A stretch of DNA of 64,000 nt, taken from the NCBI GenBank assembly GCA_003994795.1, contig AP018271.1, positions 62,001-126,000 on the forward strand. The letters run 5' to 3'. Shown here one piece after another: positions 1 through 7,675 of the stretch. Position numbers and translations under genes: made by a program. The notes under the pieces were generated by a model. That model was not told where the DNA came from and did no database searches. It saw nothing but the letters and a program-made list of their open reading frames with translations. The stretch's first letter is position 1. Each line of letters begins with the position of its first letter. The stretch is from Cylindrospermum sp. NIES-4074. Its GTDB lineage: Bacteria > Cyanobacteriota > Cyanobacteriia > Cyanobacteriales > Nostocaceae.

Positions 1-221
1 TGCCACAAATACTCACCTGACAACAGCCGCAGTTCAATGAAGCGATCGCAGCGTAGTATAAACAGAAGCCTTGTAATTTCGATGTTCAATATAGTCAGGT
101 TTGCATTTATAACATGACCCAACAACCTCACGATAATCAGGAATTAATTATGAACTTAACCCAAGCTTACGAAGAAGCCAGAGCGATAGCAGTACAAGAG
201 GGCGTACAGCAAGGGCAACAC

Positions 222-703
222 TGTGATTTGAACGATAATTTAGCCAAACGGTCACGAAATACTTCACACTGTACTAGGACAACATATAGTTCAAAGCTAT
301 AAATTGAGTTCAAAAAACTCAAAACTTAATTACAGCAAGGAACATGGTCTTATAGTTCATTTGTCCCGTACCGCGATGAGAGAGAAATAAAAATTCAGAT
401 TTCAGGCGATCGCTTTATCACTCAATTTTTAGCTAAACATATTTTTGAACCATATTGTGGGCATTTTGAACCAAATTTTGACCGAAAGTTTAAAATTTAA
501 GGGCGTAATTAGTGTGTCTTACTCGGCATTTTTTACCAAGTCCAAAAATAAAACTTTTGGTCGTATTATGGTTCACATTTAAAACATGCGGACATAATTT
601 GATTCATAAAGTTAAGTTGTTGATTGGCTCAAAAGCATGAAATTACGTTAACTTTTGGTCACGCTATGGTTCAAAATTTGGTCATGCAGGGGGTAAAATC
701 ACA
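222..703. mobile_element. 482-bp non-autonomous element with TGT...ACA ends and 5-bp target duplication
   Basis: The left end reads TGTGATTTGAAC and the right end, reverse complemented, TGTGATTTTACC, giving an 8-bp terminal inverted repeat. AACAC flanks it on both sides (217-221 and 704-708). Excision plus loss of one AACAC restores an open frame across the host gene, which confirms the boundaries. Inside there is no credible gene, but subterminal repeats sit near the right end. TGT...ACA termini, 5-bp duplication and repeated subterminal sites are the hallmarks of transposons moved by TnsB/TniA-type DDE transposases (Tn7, Tn5053). No transposase is encoded, so it would have to be mobilised in trans. 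Confidence 0.6.
553..673. repeat. Two direct copies of a ~23-bp subterminal motif
   Basis: Positions 553-575 and 651-673 share ACTTTTGGTC, four to five variable bases, then TATGGTTCA; they lie 98 bp apart. A related inverted sequence with GAACCATATTGTGG and TTTTGACCGAAAG lies at about 446-489. They fall within the TGT/ACA element and resemble transposase binding-site arrays near the ends of Tn7-like elements. Confidence 0.45.
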
Positions 704-867
704 AACACCAAGTAGTAGAGAATTTGCTCAAGGTAAGATTCGGTTTTGTCGATGAAGAGCTATCGAGAGTGGTCGATAGTTTATTACAGCTAACACCAGA
801 AGCATTTACTCCGCTATGTTTGCAACTATCTCGTGAAGAATTGTTGTCGAGATTCTCTACACATTGA

Positions 868-1348
868 CAATTCTTTTTCAAGATTAACCGAATATCAAGT
901 GTCAGAGTGCTTTGCTGTTAGCAGAGTACTTTTTATCTAGAGAAACGCTACGCGAAATCAGAGCGAAGTTGAGCGTAGATAAAAGTCATGAGATTCATAT
1001 CAGTATATCTGGAATTAGTAATTGCACTATTAACTGTTAGCACTTCAACAGTTGTAATTGAACTCTCGTCCTCAACAACGAGAGAGCAACCGGATTAAAC
1101 ATCCCATCCAACCGCAAAAGAACGATTCTCGAAAGAGAATATACCGAACTATTAGAGATATTCAACAACTCAATAATAGCCAGTAGATAGGGACAACCAC
1201 AATCAATAAATAATCTGTCATGGTTCGGAAACAAGGGGTGTATTGGGTTGTTATTTAACAATTTAGTATTGTACAAAGCGTAGCTTGTTCTACTAAGACA
1301 GATAAAGCTTCGCTTAAACGAGCGTGAAAATAATTGAGGTACAAAACA
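868..1348. other. Gene-free stretch upstream of the first operon
   Basis: No credible gene is visible. It carries short cyanobacterial repeat-type sequence (for example ACGCTACGCG and its near-inverse around 945-980). A promoter for the co-directional block starting at 1349 should lie here, but I see no clear -35/-10 pair. A 106-codon frame on the minus strand at 1037-1357 has no recognisable content and overlaps the start of the next real gene. Confidence 0.4.
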
Positions 1349-2413
1349 ATGGTACAAGCTATTGCTAATCCCGAAGGTTTTTTACAAAATGCAGTAATCG
1401 AACATTACAACTTTTCTAAACTAAACAAAACGCGCATTCGTTTCAAAATCCAACTCAAGAAAACCACTAAGAGCAATGCGCCGAAGTGGGCTGATGTTCT
1501 GCAAGTTGATAATGAGGAAGAATCAGATTTGCTCAAGGTTAAATCGTCCGAAGTTGGGTTGAAGGGCATCAAAGTATTCAAGGCGCTGGATGAAGCAGCC
1601 ACACAATTACGCTCAGAAATCGCCTCAGTTCAGGAGTGGATGAGCAGTGATAACGGTGATTGGATTTGTCCCATTGACCTCGCGCCCCTGGTATGGAATC
1701 AATTGCTCAATATTAGGGATGTCATTGCTCCGTCTTTACGTGCTGGTTTAAAAGATAGTTATGAGGAGGGACTGGCAGATTACACTTCCCGTATTGATAA
1801 ATTCATCTCGCTAAACGTTTGGGATTTAGCAGCAGACAAACGTGAAGAAGTTAAAGCTAATCTCATCAAGGCTTTTCCTCTACTGTCAGACCTTGAGGAG
1901 TATTTGCAAGTAGTTATCGGTCGTCCAGTAATTATCCCGGCGCTATCGGAACAGTTGGACTCCGAGCAGGCTAGATGTTTGCAGCAAATAACCCAGTTTA
2001 TTCAGCAGTACGACCAAAACCTAGAACAACGCTTGCGGCAATCAGCAGTTGCAGGTGGTGAACAACTGGCCGCGCAGTTGTTGGAAGAACTGGCTAACTG
2101 GGAGCCAGGACGCAAGCCTGTAATCTTTAAAAAGAAGATGTCCAAGCATTTGCAAAAGGTGCGGGTGCTGTTGGCAAATGCCAGTCCTGAAGCTGGTGGT
2201 AGTCTGGAGCAGATGATGGATCATCTGGATTCTATCGTTAATGACCCAGCGATTAGTCAGAAAAACTTAGGGGCGGATGGGCGCACGCAGCTTCAGCAGA
2301 AGATAGATGAGATCCGCGCCAAACTGTTGGACGAGCAGCGCAACTTACAGCAGTTAGCGAGTGAGGATGTAGGCTTGCAACGAGGCACAGTTCAAGCGTT
2401 TAAGTTCCGTTAA
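1349..2413 (+). CDS. Uncharacterised 354-residue coiled-coil plasmid protein
   Basis: I do not recognise a named family. The chosen start is ATG at 1349, preceded by GAGG about ten bases upstream; a TTG five codons earlier is possible. The N-terminal third is rich in charged residues and contains LKGIKVFKALDEAATQL, the middle is helical (DLEEYLQVVIGRPVIIPALSEQL), and the last 150 residues are Gln/Glu/Leu-rich and probably coiled coil (QKIDEIRAKLLDEQRNLQQL). No signal peptide or membrane segment. It heads a tight same-strand block with two Ycf35-like proteins, a DUF2997 protein and a Ycf46-like AAA+ ATPase, so it may be the client or scaffold of that ATPase module; this is inference from position only. 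Confidence 0.7.
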   Translation: MVQAIANPEGFLQNAVIEHYNFSKLNKTRIRFKIQLKKTTKSNAPKWADVLQVDNEEESDLLKVKSSEVGLKGIKVFKALDEAATQLRSEIASVQEWMSSDNGDWICPIDLAPLVWNQLLNIRDVIAPSLRAGLKDSYEEGLADYTSRIDKFISLNVWDLAADKREEVKANLIKAFPLLSDLEEYLQVVIGRPVIIPALSEQLDSEQARCLQQITQFIQQYDQNLEQRLRQSAVAGGEQLAAQLLEELANWEPGRKPVIFKKKMSKHLQKVRVLLANASPEAGGSLEQMMDHLDSIVNDPAISQKNLGADGRTQLQQKIDEIRAKLLDEQRNLQQLASEDVGLQRGTVQAFKFR

Positions 2414-2419
2414 AAAAGA

Positions 2420-2448
2420 GCGATGCCTATGAGATTCATGGGCATCGC
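2420..2448 (+). terminator. Hairpin after the first gene (no T-run)
   Basis: GCGATGCC pairs with GGCATCGC across a 13-base loop, directly after the stop codon at 2413. There is no following T-tract, so it may be an mRNA-stabilising or attenuating structure rather than a full intrinsic terminator. Confidence 0.35.
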
Positions 2449-2478
2449 ACCAATAACAATATGTTCTGTTCAAAAAAT

Positions 2479-2916
2479 ATGTCACACTTCAGCAAAATTC
2501 AAGTCAAATTCAAAGACCAATCTTGCTTAGTAGAAGCATTACAGCGTTTCGGTTTCTACCCGCAAATTTATGACAAGCCCGTATATTTGTACGGATGGCT
2601 GGGTGATCAAAGAGAAGAAATGGCTCACATCGTAGTACCCCGTAATCAAATTAGTCCGGCTAGTAACGACTTAGGGTTTTACTGGAATGGTACTGAATAC
2701 CAGTGCTTCATCAGCGACTACGATCAACAGAACGGATTCTCACACAAAAGGCAGGGATTAGGGCCGCAGTTCATCACGAAATTACAGCAAGAATACCTCA
2801 ATTTGTACGTACCAAAGATTTGCACTCAATTAAGTGGTGAGGTAGTAGGAACAGAAACCAACGGTTCGGTCACTACTGTTCGTGTAGCACTGCCAACTCA
2901 AACAGTAAGGAGGTAA
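2479..2916 (+). CDS. Ycf35-like DUF1257 protein, copy 1
   Basis: The protein (145 residues from ATG 2479; an upstream ATG at 2461 would add six residues) begins MSHFSKIQVKFKDQSCLVEA, the characteristic start of Ycf35/DUF1257 proteins of cyanobacteria and plastids. The family is small, soluble and of unknown biochemical role. In cyanobacterial chromosomes it often lies beside a DUF2997 gene and a ferredoxin-like gene. Here it is followed one base later by a second, diverged copy, then DUF2997 and a Ycf46-like ATPase. I prefer the second ATG because both copies then start with the same MSHFS. Confidence 0.8.
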   Translation: MSHFSKIQVKFKDQSCLVEALQRFGFYPQIYDKPVYLYGWLGDQREEMAHIVVPRNQISPASNDLGFYWNGTEYQCFISDYDQQNGFSHKRQGLGPQFITKLQQEYLNLYVPKICTQLSGEVVGTETNGSVTTVRVALPTQTVRR

Positions 2917-2917
2917 T

Positions 2918-3373
2918 ATGTCACATTTTTCCACAGTTAAAACTCGATTAGTCAACCGCGAGTGTTTGGTTCAAGCGTTGGAGGCTCTCAAACTCCAGCC
3001 TGTGGTGTATGAAACTCCACAGCCGTTAACTGGTTACTACGGTAATGATGAAGGACAAAGTGCAGAGATTATCGTCAGAGGTCGCACAATTAAAGCTCGT
3101 GCAGACATCGGTTTTAAGTGGAGTCCTGCTGACAGTGTATATCAGGTTATACACGATGAGTATGAAACAGGGCCGCGTCTGGGTGAGAACTTCTTCACAC
3201 ACCAGCTAATGCAAGCATACGGCAAACGCATGGTAACAGCCAAAGCAGTTGAGTTACAGGAGCAATTTGGTTCTTGCACGATTACCGAAGAAAGCAACGG
3301 ACAAGTGCAAACCTTACGGCTGACTTTTACCGGACATCAGCATCAGGAAGTAAAGCAATTCGCACGGAGATAA
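2918..3373 (+). CDS. Ycf35-like DUF1257 protein, copy 2
   Basis: A 151-residue protein starting MSHFSTVKTRLVNRECLVQA, a close match to the family start, and sharing with its upstream neighbour the pattern DIGFKWSPADSVYQVIHDEYE (DLGFYWNGTEYQCFISDYD in copy 1). The ATG lies two bases after the stop of copy 1 and has AGGAGGTAAT just upstream, an almost perfect Shine-Dalgarno sequence inside the preceding gene. The tandem pair is therefore probably translated together. The copies are clearly paralogous but far from identical, so the duplication is old. Function unknown; cytoplasmic. Confidence 0.85.
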   Translation: MSHFSTVKTRLVNRECLVQALEALKLQPVVYETPQPLTGYYGNDEGQSAEIIVRGRTIKARADIGFKWSPADSVYQVIHDEYETGPRLGENFFTHQLMQAYGKRMVTAKAVELQEQFGSCTITEESNGQVQTLRLTFTGHQHQEVKQFARR

Positions 3374-3375
3374 AA

Positions 3376-3585
3376 ATGGAACGTTCTATACTGATTCACT
3401 TTGACAACGAAACAGGTGAAGTGCGAGTAGAAGCCGAAGGTTTTGAGGGGCTTTCTTGCCTGGAAGCGACTCAGCCGTTTGAGGAAGCATTGGGGGTTGT
3501 GGAGGGCGATCGCATCTTCAAGGAAGAAGCCCAAGCCCAGCAAATCAGAACCAGTTCAAACCATCAAACTCGATTACGACAGTAA
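3376..3585 (+). CDS. DUF2997 small protein
   Basis: A 69-residue protein from ATG 3376, two bases after the previous stop. It has the DUF2997 signature: a beta-rich start (SILIHFDNETGEVRVEAEGF), then GLSCLEATQPFEEALGVV with the conserved single cysteine. DUF2997 genes accompany Ycf35 in cyanobacteria, which supports both calls. Role unknown; probably a small partner or adaptor of the DUF1257/AAA+ module. The last 15 residues are less typical of the family. Confidence 0.8.
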   Translation: MERSILIHFDNETGEVRVEAEGFEGLSCLEATQPFEEALGVVEGDRIFKEEAQAQQIRTSSNHQTRLRQ

Positions 3586-3594
3586 AGCAAAAGG

Positions 3595-3616
3595 AGGGAT
3601 TAGCCAATCCCTCTTT
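3595..3616 (+). terminator. Attenuator-like hairpin within the operon
   Basis: AGGGATT (3595-3601) and AATCCCT (3606-3612) form a 7-bp stem with a 4-base loop, followed by CTTT. It lies between the DUF2997 gene and the next reading frame and could partly reduce read-through; the T-tract is short. Confidence 0.4.
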
Positions 3617-3628
3617 ACAAGGTGCATT

Positions 3629-3886
3629 ATGAACAACTTATCCAAAGAATACCCTTTCATTCACATCTACGCACAACAAAAAGTATGCCAACCCGTAATC
3701 ATCAAAGCGAATACTGAGGGTTTGTGCGTGTTGTTAAACGCAATAGTTTCTGCGCTCGCTTACCGAGAGAACAACGGCGTAGCGGAAGCCTTCGACGGCG
3801 ATGCCGAAAATTATCGAGTGTTAATCCAACTCGTTAGCACTCACAAAGAATTATCACCATTACCGTATCAACATGAACCAAAATAA
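3629..3886 (+). CDS. Small uncharacterised protein in the Ycf46 operon
   Basis: An 85-residue protein starting MNNLSKEYPFIHIYAQQKVC. The frame is open upstream, but ATG 3629 lies after the hairpin and leaves a plausible small globular protein with no membrane segment. Its end overlaps the start of the AAA+ gene by 14 bases, which implies translational coupling. The sequence around VAEAFDGDAENYRV is encoded by a short repeat-like stretch (GTAGCGGAAGCCTTCGACGG), so part of the protein may come from a repeat insertion. I do not recognise a family. Confidence 0.6.
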   Translation: MNNLSKEYPFIHIYAQQKVCQPVIIKANTEGLCVLLNAIVSALAYRENNGVAEAFDGDAENYRVLIQLVSTHKELSPLPYQHEPK

Positions 3887-5492
3887 TATTTTCACTACCC
3901 TAGACTCACAAATCCCCTGTGTGGCCTTGGATGTGATGGCTCCTGAAGAAGCAGCTATCATTCTATGGCTGACTACACAGGCACAAGAGAAACTTGAAAG
4001 TCCGGTATTCTTCTGGAATTTGGGAGTTTCGAGCCTGGAGCAATGTTTGATAGCTGATGATGGTGGATTGGTGTTTAAGCCAGTGCCAGAGTACAAACGC
4101 CCACCCCAGGCAGATCCACTAATTTACATCTTTGACTACATCCACTCCTTTAATGGGAATGGGGTATTTATCCTGGGTGACGTTCACCCATTTATTGGGA
4201 AAAACTCACCACAGTTATCCTGGGAAATTGTTACACGAGTGAAGAATTTGTACCACCGACTCAAGCCCACTGACAAACGCATCATTTTTCTGGGGCAGAA
4301 CATTCAGTTGCATGAGTCGCTGATCCGCTTAATCCCGTATTGTGAAATTCCTCTGCCAACCGTTGACCAAATTCAGGGACTAATTGATTCATACTTGCAA
4401 TACTTGAAAGAGTCAGCCAAAGAGCAAGAAGTTAAGTTCACTGTCTCTTTAACAGATGAAGAGAAGGAATCCCTGGCTCGTGCAGCCCTTGGACTAACTC
4501 TCGAAGAAATCAGTGATTTCTTACGGCTTGTGGTCAAGGAGCGACTGAGTGCCAATGGCATTTTAATTGATGCCACAATCACGCCCCTGGCTGTTGAGTA
4601 TAAAACTCGTTTACTCTCACAAATGGGCATTGAGTTGGGCAAACCAGCCACAATTCCCTTTGGCGGACTAGACCTATTGCGCGAATGGTTGAATCGTCGG
4701 CGGCGGTTGTTTACACAGGAGGCGCGAAGTCTGAATTTGCCGCAGCCTAAAGGTGTGTTGTTGGCTGGGCCACCGGGTACTGGAAAATCTCACTGTGCTA
4801 AAAATATTGCCAACATACTTAATCTACCACTGCTTCAGCTTGATATTTCATCGATGCTCGGTTCATTAGTTGGCGAGTCTGAGGGCAACGTCCGCAGGGC
4901 TTTGAAGACCGCCGAAGCCATTGCCCCGTGCGTGTTGTGGGTTGATGAAATAGAAAAGGCGCTCTCTGGGCAGGGTGACACAAGCGGGGTATCTCAGCGC
5001 ATCTTGGGTAACATCCTCACCTTTATGAGCGAATGCCAGTCAGGTGTATTCGTTGTGGCGACTTGCAATAACCCATCTGCACTTCCCAGTGAGCTTAAGA
5101 GAAAGGGCCGGTTTGATGACATTTTCTTCGTCGATTTGCCCACAGAACCAGAACGTTTGCAAATTCTCAAAATCCATCTGCAACGATTCGGCATCACTGT
5201 TGAGGACGAGTACCTAGAGGCGATCGCGTCCAACAGTGCCAAGTTTTCAGGAGCCGAACTCGAAACACTCGCAGCTGAAGCTGCACTGTTAGCGTTTGAT
5301 GCGGGAAGACCACAACAGGTTACACTTGCAGACTTAGAGGCAATTCGTCAGACCATCACCCCGCTTGCTGTTATTGATGTGGCGGCTGTCGAGCGGATGA
5401 GAGACTGGGCCAAGACTGCCCGTCCTGCTTCAACGGAGATCGTCGCCAACACAAAATCTTTGAGAACCGCTAATTACCGAAACTTGAACTAG
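3873..5492 (+). CDS. ycf46: Ycf46-like AAA+ ATPase
   Basis: A 539-residue AAA+ ATPase of the Ycf46 type. The N-terminal half (1-250) is the family-specific region with TDKRIIFLGQNIQLHESLIR. The ATPase domain follows: Walker A GPPGTGKSH near residue 298, Walker B VLWVDEIEKA near 355, arginine-finger region LKRKGRFDDIFF near 410, and a C-terminal helical lid. Ycf46 is conserved in cyanobacteria and red-lineage plastids and has been linked to regulation of photosynthesis; its substrate is unknown. An accessory-replicon copy next to two Ycf35 paralogues and DUF2997 suggests a transferable AAA+ module with its own partners. Length is normal for the family and all ATPase motifs are intact. Confidence 0.85.
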   Translation: MNQNNIFTTLDSQIPCVALDVMAPEEAAIILWLTTQAQEKLESPVFFWNLGVSSLEQCLIADDGGLVFKPVPEYKRPPQADPLIYIFDYIHSFNGNGVFILGDVHPFIGKNSPQLSWEIVTRVKNLYHRLKPTDKRIIFLGQNIQLHESLIRLIPYCEIPLPTVDQIQGLIDSYLQYLKESAKEQEVKFTVSLTDEEKESLARAALGLTLEEISDFLRLVVKERLSANGILIDATITPLAVEYKTRLLSQMGIELGKPATIPFGGLDLLREWLNRRRRLFTQEARSLNLPQPKGVLLAGPPGTGKSHCAKNIANILNLPLLQLDISSMLGSLVGESEGNVRRALKTAEAIAPCVLWVDEIEKALSGQGDTSGVSQRILGNILTFMSECQSGVFVVATCNNPSALPSELKRKGRFDDIFFVDLPTEPERLQILKIHLQRFGITVEDEYLEAIASNSAKFSGAELETLAAEAALLAFDAGRPQQVTLADLEAIRQTITPLAVIDVAAVERMRDWAKTARPASTEIVANTKSLRTANYRNLN

Positions 5493-5504
5493 TTTTGCTG
5501 ATCG

Positions 5505-5640
5505 CTCTTGCTCACCGGAGCGATCGCTTCCAGCGGAGCGTTGCCCAGACGCTCCTAACGTCGCTCTAAGCGGAGCTATGCCGTAGGCTTTACGCTTCGC
5601 TATCGCTTACGGTGGGCGTTCCGCCATCGCTACGCGAATA
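5505..5640. repeat. REP-like/HIP1-rich intergenic repeat cluster
   Basis: Between the AAA+ gene and the next gene is a patchwork of short inverted repeats, for example GGAGCGATCGCTTCC, GGAGCGTTGCCCAGACGCTCC and AAGCGATAGCGAAGCG-type units. Such clusters are common between cyanobacterial genes. No gene or clear terminator is seen. Confidence 0.5.
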
Positions 5641-5666
5641 ATTTTTGATATCTCATTGGATAAATC

Positions 5667-5930
5667 ATGAAAAACCAAAACTTATATAACGCTGCACTCG
5701 AAGCACTGACGGCTAGAGGATGTCCTACTGATTTAGCCCAAAAAGCTGCAAAAATTGTTGCCAACGATCATCCAAATCAAAATGATTTAGGACGTTCTAA
5801 AAAAGACCAACGAGTGATTAATTCAGTCTCACCTTATTTGCAAAATAAACAAGCTCAAGAAACACCCAAAGTTAAAACCAAACCTGTTAGCCTGAAGTCT
5901 TTACCTAAGAGTTTTTGGCAGCATTTTTAA
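5667..5930 (+). CDS. Small uncharacterised Lys/Gln-rich protein
   Basis: An 87-residue soluble protein from ATG 5667. The first 40 residues are probably helical (ALEALTARGCPTDLAQKAAKIVAND) and the rest is polar and low-complexity, ending SLPKSFWQHF. The initial segment has the size of a small helix-turn-helix or helical-hairpin domain, but no family is recognised. It lies in the same direction as the surrounding plasmid genes. Confidence 0.55.
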   Translation: MKNQNLYNAALEALTARGCPTDLAQKAAKIVANDHPNQNDLGRSKKDQRVINSVSPYLQNKQAQETPKVKTKPVSLKSLPKSFWQHF

Positions 5931-6043
5931 GTATTACTGTCAAGTTCGTTACGGCTTGGCAGTTAATCGAACATTTTACCCCTACAATGCTGATGGTTAA
6001 TGTTGAGTAGCTCCGCTAAATTATCAGAAGTTACAATCAAGTT

Positions 6044-6304
6044 ATGGAAATCAAAACCATCTCTGTAGTTTATCAGAGAAAATTCAACTTAGGCAATTAC
6101 GAGTCCTTAGAAATTGGTTGTTCTTTATGGGCACAAATAGACCCAGAAGAAGATGCTGATGGGGCAACCGAATTCTTATATCAGCAAGCAAAAACTTCTG
6201 TTAAAGAAGCTGTTATGCCCGTACTCAAATCGTCTGGTTATCTCGATAAGAACAAACAGTCAGTACCAAAAAATACTCAACAAGATAAACTGGATGACTT
6301 CTAA
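6044..6304 (+). CDS. Small conserved-looking plasmid protein
   Basis: An 86-residue protein starting MEIKTISVVYQRKFNLGNYE. The N-terminal half looks like a compact beta-rich unit (two strands around a KFNLGNYESLEIG turn, then SLWAQIDPEEDADG), and the second half is helical with a polar tail ending DKLDDF. It ends two bases before the next ATG, so the two genes are almost certainly co-translated. The name and function are unknown to me; an acidic DDF-type tail is seen in single-strand binding proteins, but that alone is weak evidence. Confidence 0.65.
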   Translation: MEIKTISVVYQRKFNLGNYESLEIGCSLWAQIDPEEDADGATEFLYQQAKTSVKEAVMPVLKSSGYLDKNKQSVPKNTQQDKLDDF

Positions 6305-6306
6305 TT

Positions 6307-7095
6307 ATGACCGATATCAAATTAGGCTTATGCAATCCGCCTGAACCAATTTACTTATATGTAAAAAGCGGAGAGGCAAGCGGTGAATCTTATCTGTGGT
6401 ATCGCTACGATATCAACAATGACAAAACTATTCCTGTACAAGAAAGAGGCTTAACAGGTTATATAACCGAGTTACGATTGACAGCTAAAGAGTTTAGAGG
6501 TAAAGACAATCTGAAATTAGATATTGTCATTTCTGCCGATGAACTTTATGTGATTAGGACAGGTATTGAGACGAATTTCGCTAAGACTTTCTTACTAGCT
6601 GCATCAGTAGTTCAAGATTTCACTAAAGCTCTAACCATAGCGGTCACTCCAGGAGAAGAAAATGTCGTGTTCTGCCGACTTTACGATGCTCTAACTAAAA
6701 CTAGATTTCGCTGTGAATGGAACCCCAACGCTGATTGGGCATCTTTGATTCAACTGCTTCAATCCAAGTTGTCCCCTTCTGCCCCAATACATCCGCAGGA
6801 TACACGTATCAAACAAATTCGTACATTGTTGGACTATCCCGTTGAACTGATCAAAGAGTATTTGCAGTTTCAGGATGCGAAAGCGCCTAGCCAACTTCCA
6901 CAAGCTTCTATTGATGAACTTGTGAAAACCATGTGTTTGGCTTGGGCGGACGATAAGATTGAGCGTCGTTATGCCGAAGCTGCTTATCAGCAACAGGTGT
7001 TGGCGGCGATCGCTTCCGATACTGATGAAGTACAAGCGATTCGCACTTGGATGAACTATGTACTAGGGCAGAGAGCGGCTGTGACTGCACGTTAA
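6307..7095 (+). CDS. Uncharacterised 262-residue plasmid protein
   Basis: Starts two bases after the preceding stop. The first 150 residues alternate beta-type segments (YLYVKSGEASGESYLWYRYD; LKLDIVISADELYVIRTGIE), suggesting a beta-rich domain. After a proline-containing linker (SPSAPIHPQDTRI), a helical C-terminus follows with DELVKTMCLAWADDKIERRYAEAAYQQQVLAAI. No catalytic motif, signal peptide or membrane helix is visible. The pairing with the small protein upstream suggests a two-component DNA or RNA metabolism unit; this is inference. A strong terminator follows. Confidence 0.65.
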   Translation: MTDIKLGLCNPPEPIYLYVKSGEASGESYLWYRYDINNDKTIPVQERGLTGYITELRLTAKEFRGKDNLKLDIVISADELYVIRTGIETNFAKTFLLAASVVQDFTKALTIAVTPGEENVVFCRLYDALTKTRFRCEWNPNADWASLIQLLQSKLSPSAPIHPQDTRIKQIRTLLDYPVELIKEYLQFQDAKAPSQLPQASIDELVKTMCLAWADDKIERRYAEAAYQQQVLAAIASDTDEVQAIRTWMNYVLGQRAAVTAR

Positions 7096-7115
7096 AGTAC
7101 CAGGGATTAGTTACG

Positions 7116-7142
7116 GACAGCTACGTTAGCTGTCTTTTTTTT
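7116..7142 (+). terminator. Intrinsic terminator
   Basis: GACAGCTA and TAGCTGTC form a perfect 8-bp stem with a three-base loop followed by eight Ts. It ends the transcript carrying 6044-7095. Confidence 0.85.
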
Positions 7143-7156
7143 CTTCAGGATTCTAT

Positions 7157-7399
7157 ATGCAAAACAAGCGAACCAAGAGCGGATACCAAGTACAGTGCGA
7201 TGAGCCCAGAATACGCGACTTGCTCCAAGATATGTTGTACCCCATAACTCTCGCCAACGCTGTCTTGTTCGTAGGTGTGGGTTTGTTCGATTTTGGTTCA
7301 ACCCGCTATGATGAGCTACTTTCAATTTGCCCCTGGTGCTGGAACTACCGGAGGACTTTTGCACCTGCCACAGAGAGAACCTATGGAGAATACTTATGA
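7157..7399 (+). CDS. Small uncharacterised protein, coupled to the next gene
   Basis: An 80-residue reading frame from ATG 7157 with AGGA seven bases upstream. Its stop overlaps the start of the next gene as ATGA (7396-7399), a typical coupling arrangement that argues it is real. The protein has a hydrophobic centre (LANAVLFVGVGLFDFG) and two cysteines (CPWCW). No family recognised. A minus-strand frame over the same bases (7107-7451) shows no such signals. Confidence 0.4.
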   Translation: MQNKRTKSGYQVQCDEPRIRDLLQDMLYPITLANAVLFVGVGLFDFGSTRYDELLSICPWCWNYRRTFAPATERTYGEYL

Positions 7400-7602
7400 C
7401 TTTACTAGAGTTTTTGACAAAGTGGGAGTTATCCCAAGATTGTGAAATCATGAATATCCTAGCAGCCTTTTTCGAGCGTGATACTAGGACGATACAGCGT
7501 TGGCAGACAAGAACACCTAGATATGCTCAATGGGTGCTGAAGCAGATAAATAAAAGTTGGGAAGAGTCGGGAAAAAGCTATCAAATTTTTTTTGAGTTCT
7601 AA
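7396..7602 (+). CDS. Small putative helix-turn-helix protein
   Basis: A 68-residue protein from ATG 7396, with GGAGA seven bases upstream and an ATGA overlap with the preceding gene. The central segment (ILAAFFERDTRTIQRWQTRTPRYAQWVLK) has the spacing of a helix-turn-helix recognition unit and suggests a small DNA-binding regulator. No other feature; the regulator call is inference. Confidence 0.5.
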   Translation: MTLLEFLTKWELSQDCEIMNILAAFFERDTRTIQRWQTRTPRYAQWVLKQINKSWEESGKSYQIFFEF

Positions 7603-7675
7603 GAGACACTTTTGCGACATTTTTGCGACACTTTTGTATTGCCCTACTTAAATTTAGGGCTTTTAATAAATATAT

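Larger units (their letters stand above)
114..867 (+). pseudogene. Remnant of Rpn/DUF4351-like protein gene, split by an insertion
   Basis: Two coding pieces belong to one gene. The first (about 114-221) encodes a segment reading LTQAYEEARAIAVQEGVQQG, like the helical tail of cyanobacterial Rpn-type (PD-(D/E)XK 'transposase/nuclease') proteins. The second (about 709-867) encodes VVENLLKVRFGFVDEEL and ends with a short leucine-rich tail typical of DUF4351-like C-termini. Removing 222-703 plus one copy of the 5-bp duplication AACAC joins them in one frame (QGQ-HQVVEN). The catalytic N-terminal domain is absent: the frame upstream of 114 meets a stop at 54-56. The gene is therefore dead twice over. 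The family name is inference from residue pattern; the split itself is seen directly. Confidence 0.5.

Noticed and set aside
1037-1357. 106-codon frame on the minus strand upstream of the first operon
   Set aside because: No recognisable protein pattern, overlaps the start of the real plus-strand gene, and no ribosome-binding site.
7107-7451. 114-codon minus-strand frame
   Set aside because: Covers a terminator and two plus-strand small genes that overlap as ATGA; the plus-strand signals are stronger.
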